Shown in pieces: positions 39,334 to 39,431 of a DNA stretch of 39,431 nucleotides. Location of the stretch: contig SFHU01000011.1 of the NCBI GenBank assembly GCA_004555535.1, forward strand, positions 1 to 39,431, written 5' to 3'. The notes below the pieces were generated by a model. The model worked only from the letters and a program-made list of their open reading frames with translations, was not told where the DNA came from and did no database searches. The position numbers and the translations under genes were made by a program. The DNA comes from Clostridiales bacterium. Lineage in GTDB: Bacteria > Bacillota > Clostridia > Christensenellales > Aristaeellaceae. Position 1 is the stretch's first letter, and each line of letters opens with the position of its first letter.

Positions 39334-39409
39334 GGGGCATTAGCACAGTTGGTAGCGCGCTACATTCGCATTGTAGAGGTCAGCGGTTCGAATCCGCTAT
39401 GCTCCACCA
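39334..39409 (+). tRNA. tRNA-Ala (anticodon CGC), CCA encoded
   Basis: A 76-base cloverleaf. The acceptor GGGGCAT pairs with ATGCTCC and contains the G3-U70 pair that marks alanine tRNAs. The anticodon arm CTACA-TTCGCAT-TGTAG gives anticodon CGC, reading GCG. The T-arm has GGTTCGAATCC. CCA is encoded (39407-39409). Confidence 0.96.
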
Positions 39410-39431
39410 TTAAAGAACGCCAATCCTGATA

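Noticed and set aside
1..39431. CRISPR arrays, phage, transposase or integrase genes
   Set aside because: No regularly spaced direct repeats and no recognisable mobile-element proteins were found on either strand.

Overview
The window reads as a chromosomal segment of a GC-rich, probably spore-forming Clostridia (Firmicutes). The lineage markers are a SCIFF peptide with its radical-SAM maturase, a DUF1858 protein, a YhcN/YlaJ-type lipoprotein, a CD1247-type protein, VanW/SH3 envelope proteins, a DUF951 protein, and Bacillus-like promoters and Shine-Dalgarno sites. An uncultured gut Christensenellales-like bacterium is my best guess, but that is inference. No phage, plasmid, CRISPR or insertion-sequence genes are visible. 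Coding density is high on both strands, and intergenic regions are rich in stem-loops.

Layout. (1) 1-6.1 kb is a fructoselysine (Amadori product) utilisation operon in the order frlB-frlO-frlN-frlM-frlD-frlR: deglycase, binding protein, two permeases, kinase, GntR regulator. (2) 6.2-11.5 kb holds a second GntR/UTRA regulator, a paralogue of FrlR, followed by a ferric/hexose-phosphate-type ABC importer with a fused double permease. (3) 11.5-13.5 kb holds a run of hairpins and a minus-strand polytopic membrane protein. (4) 13.9-14.7 kb is a broken metallophosphoesterase gene. (5) 14.9-23.9 kb is a plus-strand block of housekeeping and envelope genes: EF-P, a CD1247-like acidic protein, two SH3-VanW paralogues, SurE, an RpiR regulator, a BaiN/HI0933-type flavoprotein, a uridine-kinase-like protein and a YhcN-like lipoprotein. 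(6) 23.9-31.6 kb is a minus-strand block: response regulator and histidine kinase, then SCIFF peptide, SCIFF maturase and an Orn/Lys/Arg-decarboxylase-like PLP enzyme, plus a divergent GH127-like protein. (7) 31.8-35 kb holds a eukaryote-type glycogen branching enzyme, a pyridoxal-kinase-like gene and a small Cys-rich ORF. (8) 35-39.4 kb holds signal peptidase I, DUF951, a small alarmone synthetase, DUF1858, a small conserved ORF, a CarD-like regulator, a DUF554 membrane protein and tRNA-Ala(CGC).

How the genes work together. FrlO/N/M import fructosamines, FrlD phosphorylates them, and FrlB splits the product into glucose 6-phosphate and an amino acid. The adjacent regulator has an identical recognition-helix segment and sits upstream of a second importer, which suggests two related nutrient modules under cross-talking repressors. 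The SCIFF module is the most unusual spot. The precursor has seven rather than six cysteines, and it has Gly where the family normally has the Thr that receives the thioether. The maturase gene overlaps the following decarboxylase-like gene by ATGA.
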